Shown here: piece by piece, positions 1-5,032 of the stretch
Position numbering within the stretch: position 1 is the stretch's first letter
Layout: each line of letters opens with the position of its first letter
Assembly: GCA_900557165.1 (NCBI GenBank)
Contig: USRS01000102.1
Coordinates: 1-7,496, forward strand
Direction of reading: 5' to 3'
DNA from: an uncultured Clostridium sp.
GTDB lineage: Bacteria; Bacillota; Clostridia; Peptostreptococcales; Peptostreptococcaceae
DNA length: 7,496 nucleotides
Notes under the pieces: model-generated
The model's input: only the letters and a program-made list of their open reading frames with translations
Told to the model about the DNA's origin: nothing
The model's database searches: none
Program-made: the position numbers and the translations under genes

Positions 1-1
1 G

Positions 2-328
2 TTTAGAACAGGAAGATTAGAGCCTATACTTGATGATTTATTTAATCAATTTATTGTAAAACTATATGAAAATAATGAACTTGAATTAAAAAATCTATTT
101 ATAGATGGTATAAAAATTGAGGCTAACGCCAATAAATACTTAGAAAGATAGTCTAAATATGATTTATACAATTCTATTTTTAATAGAAGAAATAGTTTTT
201 CTAAGACAGACATAGATGCTACATTTATGCATATGAAGGATGATCACATGAAAAATGCTCAATTAAAATCTGGATATATTTCGAAAGCTAAAATATATGA
301 ATGTGAAAAATATATTTGTTTTATATAG
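2..328 (+). pseudogene. IS1182-family transposase fragment (decayed)
   Basis: One frame reads through the left window edge with wording typical of IS1182-type DDE transposases: an FRTGRLEPILDDLFNQF stretch, LFIDGIKIEANANKY (about codons 33-47), then [21 protein letters not shown] (about 75-95). A TAG at 149-151 interrupts it. Only about 27 codons separate ANANKY from DATFM, whereas full-length family members carry a long linker here (from my memory of the family), so an internal deletion as well as a nonsense change is likely. Similarity fades after about position 292, and the frame stops at 326-328, right at the end of the HD-domain gene on the other strand. The 5' part lies outside the window. 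The copy cannot make active transposase. No terminal inverted repeat is visible here. Confidence 0.8.
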
Positions 329-890
329 CACCTTCAAGACCAATTTCCTTAGCAACACTTTTCATACCTTCTATAGTCTCTTCTATAACTTCTTCTAATG
401 ATTTATCTAACATTTCACATCCATTTTTTATAACTTCTCTATTTACTCCTGCAGCAAATCCATTAGACTTGAATTTTTTCTTAACTGATTTTACGCCTAA
501 ATCAAGTACACTTTTGGAAGGTCTCATAATAGCCGTTGCATTTATAAGTCCTGTTAATTCATCTATAGTGTATAAAACTTTTTCCATATTATTTTCTGGT
601 TTTACATTATTAACTAAACCATATCCATGACTTACTACAGCATGTATTAGCTCCTCATCTAAATTTCTATCCTTCATAATTTCTATTACTTTTTCACAAT
701 GTTCTTTAGGATATCTTTCATAATCTAAATCATGTAATAATCCTACTACTCCCCATTTTTCTGCATCTTCATTGTACAAAGTAGCAAAATGTCTCATAAC
801 ACCTTCTACTGCCAATGCATGATTAATTAGATGCTCATCTTGATTATATTCCTTTAATAATTGCCACGCTTCTTCTCTACTTGGAAACAT
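321..890 (-). CDS. HD-domain (HDIG-type) phosphohydrolase-like protein
   Basis: This is a 189-residue soluble protein with the metal-binding pattern of the HD superfamily: H24, the H53-D54 doublet in [13 protein letters not shown]88 in VVSHGYG and D110 in [10 protein letters not shown] proteins are usually metal-dependent phosphohydrolases acting on nucleotides or phosphoesters, but the substrate of this small stand-alone subgroup is unknown to me. The start is supported by AGGAGGGG (minus strand) about five bases upstream of the ATG at 890-888. There is no signal peptide or membrane segment. The gene is monocistronic. Its 3' end touches the IS1182 remnant, so the last few residues (LEGAI) may be an altered tail, but the HD core is intact. 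No GC-rich terminator is visible after the stop. It is probably functional. Confidence 0.88.
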   Translation of the reverse strand: MFPSREEAWQLLKEYNQDEHLINHALAVEGVMRHFATLYNEDAEKWGVVGLLHDLDYERYPKEHCEKVIEIMKDRNLDEELIHAVVSHGYGLVNNVKPENNMEKVLYTIDELTGLINATAIMRPSKSVLDLGVKSVKKKFKSNGFAAGVNREVIKNGCEMLDKSLEEVIEETIEGMKSVAKEIGLEGAI

Positions 891-926
891 TGTTACCCCT
901 CCTATACTATAATCATTTTATTTATT

Positions 927-932
927 ATTGTA
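927..932 (-). promoter_or_regulatory. Possible -10 box of the HD-domain gene
   Basis: On the minus strand TGATACAAT holds a 5/6 match to TATAAT about 36 bases upstream of the ATG. No clear TTGACA lies 16-18 bases further upstream; only AT-rich sequence is there. It is offered as the best candidate in the leader. Confidence 0.3.
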
Positions 933-1092
933 TCACTAATTTATAGTTATAATTTAAATTTATTTAAATTATTCTAATTTTTCTCAATTTTAAACATAAA
1001 GTTCACTTCATTCAATACAATATGTTGGACTATACTTCATGCCACACATGACTTATTTAGTTGCTCAAAACAAAAAATAACAACCACTTATT

Positions 1093-1201
1093 TGTACTGC
1101 ACCCCAATTATTGGACCAAAAATCTAACGATTGGGGTGTTTTGCATGACAAAATATGATTATGAATTAAAAAAACGAGTAGTAACAGCATATTTAAATGG
1201 A
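1093..1201 (+). mobile_element. IS3-family left-end remnant with truncated orfA
   Basis: The terminal sequence TGTACTGCACCCCAATTATT resembles left ends of IS3-family (IS150-like) elements. Next comes a short non-coding lead, then an ATG at 1145 opening MTKYDYELKKRVVTAYLNG, the expected N-terminus of the small HTH orfA protein. After that Gly (about 1201) the frame runs into unrelated CIYVAV and stops at 1220-1222. From about 1201 rightwards the DNA reads as a lipoprotein pseudogene on the other strand, so the junction is sharp. All of orfB (the DDE domain) and the right end are missing from this place. The element is inactive. An inverted repeat inside it is listed separately. Confidence 0.75.
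1100..1138. repeat. Perfect 9-bp inverted repeat inside the IS3 end
   Basis: CACCCCAAT (1100-1108) and ATTGGGGTG (1130-1138) are exact reverse complements around a 21-base loop, lying between the element tip and the orfA start. In RNA this would form a hairpin just ahead of orfA. Such hairpins in insertion sequences commonly limit read-through expression from outside; that role here is inference. Confidence 0.7.
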
Positions 1202-1532
1202 TGCATATATGTAGCTGTATAATAAAGACCATCATATTCTTATGTAACTTCTGTTACTCCTTAAAAGATGTTTTTACTTCTTTAGCTCCTTTTGGAAGGT
1301 GTTGTTTTGTATATTCTATAGATTCTTCCATAGTACGTTCTATTGGATTAGATTCACCACAATTTGAAGCATCAGATAATTTTTTTCTTATTTCCGCAAT
1401 GTCATTTTGTTCATCTTTTTTGTTTTCTATTGATGAACTAGTTGCTGGACTTTATGAATTAGTTTCTTTGTTGCAACCAACAAAAAATACAGAAGCTACT
1501 ATTAGAAATATACTAACAACCCTTGACTTCAT
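1201..1532 (-). pseudogene. Lipoprotein pseudogene truncated by IS3 remnant
   Basis: Read from the ATG at 1532-1530, which has a strong AAGGAGG eight bases upstream, the product starts as a lipoprotein: MKSRVVSIFLIVASVFFVGC, with K2/R4, a hydrophobic core and the lipid-accepting Cys20. A TAA follows at codon 27 (1454-1452). The same frame then continues with conserved wording (NCGESNPIERTMEESIEYTKQHLPKGAKEVK) to a second stop at 1256-1254. Shifting one frame near 1257 extends the similarity (VTEVT, stop, EYDGLYYTATYMH) to the IS3 junction at about 1201. The SNP...E..K..LP...K.V block matches the adjacent plus-strand lipoprotein (ESNPCDLTYNQAIELVKKLLPDDIKQV), so the two are paralogues. There are at least two nonsense changes, one frameshift and a lost C-terminus. 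The function of the family is unknown. Confidence 0.75.
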
Positions 1533-1555
1533 AACAAAACCTCCTTAACATCTAA

Positions 1556-1583
1556 ATTATAGTAGCTATGTGTTTAGCATCAA
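1556..1583 (-). promoter_or_regulatory. Promoter of the lipoprotein pseudogene
   Basis: On the minus strand, TTGATG (1583-1578), a 16-base spacer and a perfect TATAAT (1561-1556) sit just upstream of the AAGGAGG and ATG of the pseudogene. The -35 box and most of the spacer lie inside the first codons of the divergent plus-strand lipoprotein, showing how tightly the two reading frames have been joined. Confidence 0.5.
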
Positions 1584-2041
1584 TTTTAAGTGTAGGATGT
1601 GGAAGTATAAGTGAAGAAAACAAGCCTAATGAAAGATATGAAAATGTAAAAAAAGAAGACTTAACTTATGATACTGAAAAAGACGACTCAAAAGATAATG
1701 AAAAAGAAGTAATAACAGAAGTATATTCTGCTGATTCAATAAAAAATGATATTAATTATAAAAAGATTTTACAAGGATTTTCATATGCTTCAGAAAGCAA
1801 TCCATGTGATTTAACTTATAATCAAGCAATAGAATTGGTGAAAAAACTTCTTCCAGATGACATAAAGCAGGTTAATTCAACAGTAGATGAAGAAGTTGAT
1901 AAGGAATATATTTATTATGAATCTTCTAAAGGAAATTTCAGAGTAGGGTTATCATATGGGTATGAATTTAATGATGAAAATATAGAGGTAGTAAATAAAA
2001 ATAAAGTTGTTGGTATAGATTATAGCAAAGAGGTAAAATAG
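1568..2041 (+). CDS. Lipoprotein of unknown function, probably 5'-truncated
   Basis: This is a 157-codon frame. It begins MCLASILSVGC, that is, the hydrophobic end of a lipoprotein signal peptide with its lipobox Cys11, but it lacks the usual Met-Lys/Arg start. In frame upstream only L-I-I-V-A-like codons precede it, after a TAA at 1553-1555, with no start codon and no plus-strand Shine-Dalgarno site (the CCTCC at 1540-1544 is the antisense of the neighbour's site). After the Cys come an acidic, lysine-rich linker (about 12-65) and a compact domain (about 70-157) with SNPCDLTYNQAIELVKKLLPDD and YYESSKGNFRVGLSYGYEF. The downstream domain shows no stops and looks well preserved. I take it as a gene whose 5' end was removed by rearrangement against its divergent paralogue. 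It is likely not expressed as a lipoprotein, although the frame is open. The molecular role is unknown. Confidence 0.6.
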   Translation: MCLASILSVGCGSISEENKPNERYENVKKEDLTYDTEKDDSKDNEKEVITEVYSADSIKNDINYKKILQGFSYASESNPCDLTYNQAIELVKKLLPDDIKQVNSTVDEEVDKEYIYYESSKGNFRVGLSYGYEFNDENIEVVNKNKVVGIDYSKEVK

Positions 2042-2069
2042 TCATACTAACTTGAAAGTAGGAGTTATA

Positions 2070-2097
2070 TTGCAAAATTGACAAATTTTACTATAAT
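2070..2097 (+). promoter_or_regulatory. Candidate promoter of the O-acetyltransferase gene
   Basis: TTGCAA (2070-2075), a 16-base spacer and TATAAT (2092-2097) precede the gene by about 40 bases. A perfect TTGACA at 2078-2083 also exists, but the -10 at its proper distance (ATTAAT, 2101-2106) is poor. Either or both could be used. Confidence 0.4.
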
Positions 2098-2138
2098 TAA
2101 ATTAATAACTATATGTATTATAATTTAGGGGAGGCAAT

Positions 2139-2714
2139 ATGACTGAAAAAGAAAAGATGTTAGCAGGCATCTTATATGATGCCAATAATGATAAAAACTT
2201 GCTCAAAGAAAGAATGCTGTGCAAGGACATATGCTTTGAGTACAACAATGTAAAGCCGTCAGACACAAAAACTCAAGAGCTACTAATAAAAAAACTTCTA
2301 GGAAAAACTAAAGATAACTTTTCTATTTTAGCACCTTTTTGGTGTGATTATGGATACAACATTGAAATTGGGGAAAACTTCTTTGCAAATCACAACTGTG
2401 TAATTTTAGATTGTGCCAAGGTAACTTTTGGAGACAATGTTTTTATTGCACCAGACTGTGGATTTTATACTGCTGGCCATCCTCTTGATTATGAGCGTAG
2501 AAATCAAGGACTGGAATATGCTTATCCGATAACAGTTGGCAACAATGTTTGGATTGGTGCAGGTGTTAGAGTAATGCCAGGCGTTACTATTGGAGATAAT
2601 GTTGTAATTGGAGCAGGCAGCGTGGTGACGAAGGATATTCCATCAAATAAAATAGCCTATGGAAATCCATGCAAAGTAGTTAAAGATAATAAATATGTAA
2701 AGAAGGTATTATGA
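2139..2714 (+). CDS. maa: Maltose/galactoside-type O-acetyltransferase
   Basis: This 191-residue cytosolic protein belongs to the left-handed beta-helix (hexapeptide repeat) family, in the Maa/LacA/NodL group, which moves acetyl from acetyl-CoA to a sugar hydroxyl. The N-terminal MTEKEKMLAGILYDANNDKNLLKERMLCKDICFEYN stretch is the alpha-helical maltose-acetyltransferase cap. From about residue 60 the imperfect [LIV]-G-x4 hexapeptides form the beta-helix. The likely catalytic His is H114 in TAGHPLDYERR. The VGNNVWIGAGVRVMPGVTIGDNVVIGAGSVV core (about 131-163) and the GNPCKVV end are typical. The start is backed by AGGGGAGG four bases upstream. The length is normal for the family, though the last residues (KYVKKVL) abut a foreign gene fragment and may be altered. 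The physiological substrate cannot be read from sequence; detoxifying acetylation of free sugars is the usual suggestion. Confidence 0.9.
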   Translation: MTEKEKMLAGILYDANNDKNLLKERMLCKDICFEYNNVKPSDTKTQELLIKKLLGKTKDNFSILAPFWCDYGYNIEIGENFFANHNCVILDCAKVTFGDNVFIAPDCGFYTAGHPLDYERRNQGLEYAYPITVGNNVWIGAGVRVMPGVTIGDNVVIGAGSVVTKDIPSNKIAYGNPCKVVKDNKYVKKVL

Positions 2715-2874
2715 ATCACTAGAAAATTTGAATAAAATTATTGAAGTATGTGATGAAGTAAATATATATGATAATACGGATAGATTTAAGGAAATAATAT
2801 ATTTTAAAGATGGAAAGCTGATTTGGCAAGATAAAGTTATTCCTAATTGGTCAAGTAATATTATATATAAATAA
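2707..2874 (+). pseudogene. C-terminal fragment of a zeta-toxin-like kinase
   Basis: Overlapping the acetyltransferase stop in another frame, about 55 codons read YYESLENLNKIIEVCDEV, then NIYDNTDRF, EIIYFKDGKLIW and IPNW, ending at TAA 2872-2874. This resembles the C-terminal tail of small zeta-toxin/AAA-type P-loop kinases of clostridia (YY.SLENL..I...CD....YDN). The P-loop and the rest of the kinase are absent, and there is no start codon or ribosome binding site. It is a deletion scar that marks a lost gene. The family assignment rests on remembered tail wording and is moderate. Confidence 0.5.
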
Positions 2875-2898
2875 TCATACATATCAATAATAGCTTAA

Positions 2899-2924
2899 AG
2901 TAGGAGCATAGCTTCTGCTTTTTT
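2899..2924 (+). terminator. Rho-independent terminator
   Basis: AGTAGGAGC (2899-2907), an ATA loop and GCTTCTGCT (2911-2919) form a 9-bp stem with two G-U pairs, followed by TTTTT. It would end transcripts from the acetyltransferase and the kinase remnant. The 5' arm shares the AGTAGGAG core with the terminator at 4169-4206. Confidence 0.75.
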
Positions 2925-2955
2925 GTTTAAATATCAATTTAATGGGTGAGATTAT

Positions 2956-3390
2956 ATGAGTTCTTATTTATTTATAGCTTGTGAATATTAGCTAGCTACA
3001 TTATATAGTCCTAAATTATATAAGCCAGACGGCAGAAAAATTAATGTGTTTCAATGTGAAGATGATTTATATGACCTTGAAATTACTCCAGGAATGGCAT
3101 TTTATGATATTCCTTATTATACTAAATTATCTAATATTTATGATTTGAACTTTAGATATACACCAGAAAGATGTGAGATGCTATATGACTATTTAATAAG
3201 TAACTGTAAAGGATATAAAAAGTGAGAGATATGGTCGATTTGGCTTGCAAACTGTGCTACTAAAAGAACTTTTAAAAATGGTATAAAAAGAGAATTAAAA
3301 AATTTGGAGGTTATTTCATTGCCTTTAGATGAATTGACTGTGGATATACTTAAGTATGTATTAGATTCAAATGAAACACCAAAAAATTAA
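2956..3390 (+). pseudogene. Unknown-family gene with two in-frame stops
   Basis: A continuous frame of 144 codons opens with MSSYLFIACEY after a GGTGAG ribosome site (2945-2950) and ends with LDELTVDILKYVLDSNETPKN and TAA at 3388-3390. It is cut by TAG at codon 12 (2989-2991) and TGA at codon 90 (3223-3225). The wording on both sides of each stop is protein-like and in phase (KLYKPDGRKINVFQCEDDLYDL; FRYTPERCEMLYDYLISNCKGYKK, stop, EIWSIWLANCATKRTF), so these are point nonsense changes rather than frameshifts. The parent would be a soluble protein of about 144 residues, mixed alpha/beta and rich in Tyr. I do not recognise the family. No promoter stands out; it follows the terminator by about 30 bases. 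Confidence 0.75.
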
Positions 3391-3509
3391 CAATATATTA
3401 ATTATACTATCTGTATTCTATAAAATACTTAAGTTGTTGCAAGGTAATTTTGAGTTCTTCGCATCAAAAATCAATAACTTTTAGTTATATATTTATAAAT
3501 ATTTTCAAT

Positions 3510-3539
3510 TAGACATTATTCATTTATAGGTGTTATAAT
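3510..3539 (+). promoter_or_regulatory. Promoter of the FMN-reductase-like gene
   Basis: TAGACA (3510-3515, 5/6 to TTGACA), an 18-base spacer and TATAAT (3534-3539) with an extended -10 TG at 3531-3532. The start point would be near 3546, giving an 80-base leader before the ATG at 3628. The rest of the 3391-3627 gap is plain AT-rich DNA with a small perfect hairpin, ATAACT-TTT-AGTTAT, at 3474-3488. Confidence 0.6.
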
Positions 3540-3627
3540 CTCATTGTTATATTATTCAATATTTTAGATAACAAAAAAATTATAAATTATATATATCATT
3601 TAAAATAAGAAAAGGAGTATTTGTACT

Positions 3628-4155
3628 ATGAAAATATTAGTATTGAATGGAAGTCCAAGAAAAGGAAATACTTTAACTGCAATCAATGCATTTGCTAAGG
3701 GAGTTAGCGATAACCATGAACTTGAAGTTGTAGATACTTACAAACTAAAGGTTGCTCCATGTACAGGTTGTGGTGTTTGTCAATGCTATAAAGGATGTGT
3801 AGCAAAGGACGACTCTAATATGATAGTAGATAAAATTGTTGAGGCTGATGTAGTTGTATTTGCAACACCTGTATATTGGTGGGGAATAACTGCTCAAATG
3901 AAATTGGTAATTGACAAATGTTATTGTAAAGGTGCATATCTTAAGAATAAAAAAGTAGGTATTATCGTAGTAGGTGGTGCTAACACTAATGACAAGCAAT
4001 ATGAATTAATCAAAGGTCAATTTGATTGTATTTCTGGATACTTATCATGGGATCTTTTATTCTATAATGCTTACTCAGCAACTAAAACTGATGATTTAGC
4101 AAATTGCCAATCAGCAATAAAAGAACTTGAATCTTTAGGAGCTATACTTGATTAA
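3628..4155 (+). CDS. Flavodoxin-fold NAD(P)H:FMN oxidoreductase, Cys-rich
   Basis: This 175-residue cytosolic protein of the NADPH-dependent FMN reductase / flavodoxin-like family opens with MKILVLNGSPRKGNT. GSPRKGNT (8-15) is the phosphate-binding loop for FMN. The segment C45-x2-C48-x2-C51-x-C53-x3-C57 contains the CX2CX2CX5C pattern seen in archaeal-type iron-sulfur flavoproteins (Isf), so a 4Fe-4S cluster is possible. Many clostridial reductases of this family share similar cysteines without proven clusters. ATPVYWWGITAQMKLVIDK (about 79-97) is the second flavin-contacting segment. The likely role is electron transfer from NAD(P)H or ferredoxin to quinone, nitro or other acceptors. AAAGGAG lies about ten bases before the ATG. 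The gene is monocistronic, closed by the terminator at 4169-4206. It looks intact. Confidence 0.88.
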   Translation: MKILVLNGSPRKGNTLTAINAFAKGVSDNHELEVVDTYKLKVAPCTGCGVCQCYKGCVAKDDSNMIVDKIVEADVVVFATPVYWWGITAQMKLVIDKCYCKGAYLKNKKVGIIVVGGANTNDKQYELIKGQFDCISGYLSWDLLFYNAYSATKTDDLANCQSAIKELESLGAILD

Positions 4156-4168
4156 TATTATAAACTTG

Positions 4169-4206
4169 AAAGTAGGAGTTGATAAATTTACGACTCCTAC
4201 TTTTTA
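4169..4206. terminator. Terminator between two convergent genes
   Basis: AAAGTAGGAGT (4169-4179) and ACTCCTACTTT (4193-4203) are perfect complements; the stem can add a G-U and a G-C pair around the loop and is followed by a T-run on the plus strand. It ends the reductase transcript. For the minus-strand DUF1904 gene the T-run is weaker, so service in both directions is probable but less sure. Confidence 0.85.
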
Positions 4207-4221
4207 TACATTTACAATTTC

Positions 4222-4551
4222 TTAGAAATGCTCTCCATTTTCATAATACTTCTCTTTTTCAAAAACTGTAAAAGCTAAATCCATACTTTCAACATTAAGA
4301 TTTTCTCTTATATTGTCAGTTATTATCTTAGCTACCATGTCTTGCACTTCTTGACCTCTGTCAAACCAAGCAACTTCTACAAATGGGTACACATCAGCTA
4401 TTTTACCATTTCTTATGGCAACAGATTTTATACATTCTATTTCAAAATAATCTCTTGGGCATTTTACAGCCTCTACTAATTCATCAATCATCTTTTCGCT
4501 TATTTTGCAGATGTCATTTTCATTTATTCCTCTTACTTTTATTTGTGGCAT
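4222..4551 (-). CDS. DUF1904 family protein (tautomerase-like)
   Basis: This 109-residue soluble protein has wording I recognise as DUF1904: MPQIKVRGI at the start, KCPRDYFEIE (30-39), YPFVEVAWFDRGQEVQD (55-71) and the terminal YYENGEHF. The family is related to the tautomerase/MIF superfamily, whose catalytic base is the N-terminal proline freed by Met removal; here P2 is present, and the beta-alpha-beta pattern fits a 4-OT-like half. No substrate is established. The start has AGAGGAG eight bases upstream of the ATG at 4551-4549. It is convergent with the reductase gene and divergent from the small membrane peptide. The length is full for the family and nothing is broken. Confidence 0.87.
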   Translation of the reverse strand: MPQIKVRGINENDICKISEKMIDELVEAVKCPRDYFEIECIKSVAIRNGKIADVYPFVEVAWFDRGQEVQDMVAKIITDNIRENLNVESMDLAFTVFEKEKYYENGEHF

Positions 4552-4589
4552 AATTTTTCTCCTCTTGTGAAATATTTTATGATAAATAT

Positions 4590-4598
4590 ATTATAACA
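4590..4598 (-). promoter_or_regulatory. Extended -10 promoter of the DUF1904 gene
   Basis: On the minus strand TGTTATAAT (4598-4590) is a perfect extended -10, about 40 bases upstream of the ATG. No convincing -35 is seen, which is normal for extended -10 promoters. Confidence 0.55.
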
Positions 4599-4669
4599 AA
4601 TTATTGGAAAATAAGAAAAAAGACTTAATACCAATATTTGTAAAAATCATATCTTTTATATTTATAATA

Positions 4670-4678
4670 TGTTATAAT
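4670..4678 (+). promoter_or_regulatory. Extended -10 promoter of the small membrane peptide
   Basis: TGTTATAAT (4670-4678) mirrors the divergent promoter at 4590-4598. The expected start near 4685 leaves an 85-base leader containing the paired elements at 4689-4740. There is no good -35. Confidence 0.5.
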
Positions 4679-4688
4679 TATTTGTATT

Positions 4689-4740
4689 AGAATCTACATT
4701 ATGGGGGATGTATACTCTTCTTTTAGGGATTCTCAATGTA
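4689..4740 (+). promoter_or_regulatory. Structured 5' leader with alternative pairings
   Basis: AGAATC (4689-4694) pairs with GATTCT (4728-4733). TACAT (4695-4699) pairs inside that stem with ATGTA (4708-4712), around a G5 run. The same TACATT can instead pair with AATGTA (4735-4740), outside the first stem, in a pseudoknot-like or switching arrangement. It lies entirely in the leader between the -10 and the GGGGAGG of the 35-codon gene. It matches no riboswitch class I can name. A 13-codon frame (MYTLLLGILNVIK, 4708-4749) lies in it without a spaced ribosome site. Confidence 0.35.
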
Positions 4741-4769
4741 ATTAAGTAAATAAGTTGGGGAGGTTAGTA

Positions 4770-4877
4770 ATGAAACCATTAGTAACTGTATCATGGAGCA
4801 ATCTATTATTATCGATTATTATTATAGCTTTACTTTTATTTATGGCTTTTAAAATAATAAGATATATAATTAAATAG
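4770..4877 (+). CDS. 35-residue single-span membrane peptide
   Basis: A GGGGAGG at 4757-4763, seven bases before the ATG, is among the strongest ribosome sites in the window. The product is MKPLVTVSWSNLLLSIIIIALLLFMAFKIIRYIIK. It has a short N-terminus, one strongly hydrophobic helix (about residues 11-27) and a positively charged end (K28, R31, K35), which predicts an N-out/C-in membrane anchor. The size and charge pattern recall small stress or type I toxin-like peptides of clostridia, but I recognise no known family and see no clear antisense antitoxin promoter. It has its own extended -10 promoter and a structured leader. No terminator is visible in 4878-4970. Confidence 0.65.
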   Translation: MKPLVTVSWSNLLLSIIIIALLLFMAFKIIRYIIK

Positions 4878-4898
4878 AATAATTATGTATAGATGAAG

Positions 4899-4925
4899 TC
4901 GTTGGAGACATAAAGTATAACGAAT
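4899..4925 (+). repeat. Left imperfect direct repeat flanking the Rpn gene
   Basis: GTC, six bases, GACATAAAGT, ATA, ACGAAT. The copy at 6042-6066 reads GTC, six bases, GACATAAAGT, ACGAAT, so 19 of the compared bases match with one 3-base gap. The pair brackets the Rpn-family gene. Confidence 0.4.
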
Positions 4926-4975
4926 TTTGATTAAAAAACTACTTTTCAGTAAAGAATTAGATATGACTAAAGTGA

Positions 4976-4991
4976 TTCTATTCAAATAGAA
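4976..4991. repeat. Perfect 7-bp palindrome upstream of the Rpn gene
   Basis: TTCTATT-CA-AATAGAA lies just ahead of a TATAAT at 5002-5007 and covers the place where a -35 would be. It could be an operator or simply AT-rich chance. The -10 at 5002-5007 is the best promoter candidate for the Rpn gene. Confidence 0.35.
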
Positions 4992-5032
4992 AAATTTTAG
5001 TTATAATAAATGTAAGGAAAGTAGGTACAATA

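Noticed and set aside
316..630. Plus-strand open frame of 104 codons
   Set aside because: It lies fully antisense to the intact HD-domain gene, lacks a ribosome site, and its composition is that of a shadow frame.
1201..1548. Plus-strand open frame of 115 codons with hydrophobic, Cys-rich start
   Set aside because: It has no ribosome site and is antisense to the lipoprotein pseudogene, whose wording matches its neighbour and whose ribosome site is strong.
2707..2874. Complete zeta-type toxin-antitoxin locus
   Set aside because: Only the last ~55 codons of a kinase-like protein remain, with no P-loop and no antitoxin gene.
2956..3390. Stop-codon reassignment or recoding
   Set aside because: TAG, TGA and TAA all interrupt frames in this window, while intact genes use ordinary stops; no SECIS- or pyrrolysine-like context is seen. 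Decay is simpler.
3474..3488. ATAACT-TTT-AGTTAT hairpin as operator or terminator
   Set aside because: It is short and AT-only in the arms apart from one C-G pair, and there is no T-run or gene end beside it; likely chance in AT-rich DNA.
4685..4760. Cyclic-di-GMP, T-box or other known riboswitch
   Set aside because: The leader lacks the conserved cores I know (GNRA-receptor pairs, T-box TGG motif), and it is short.
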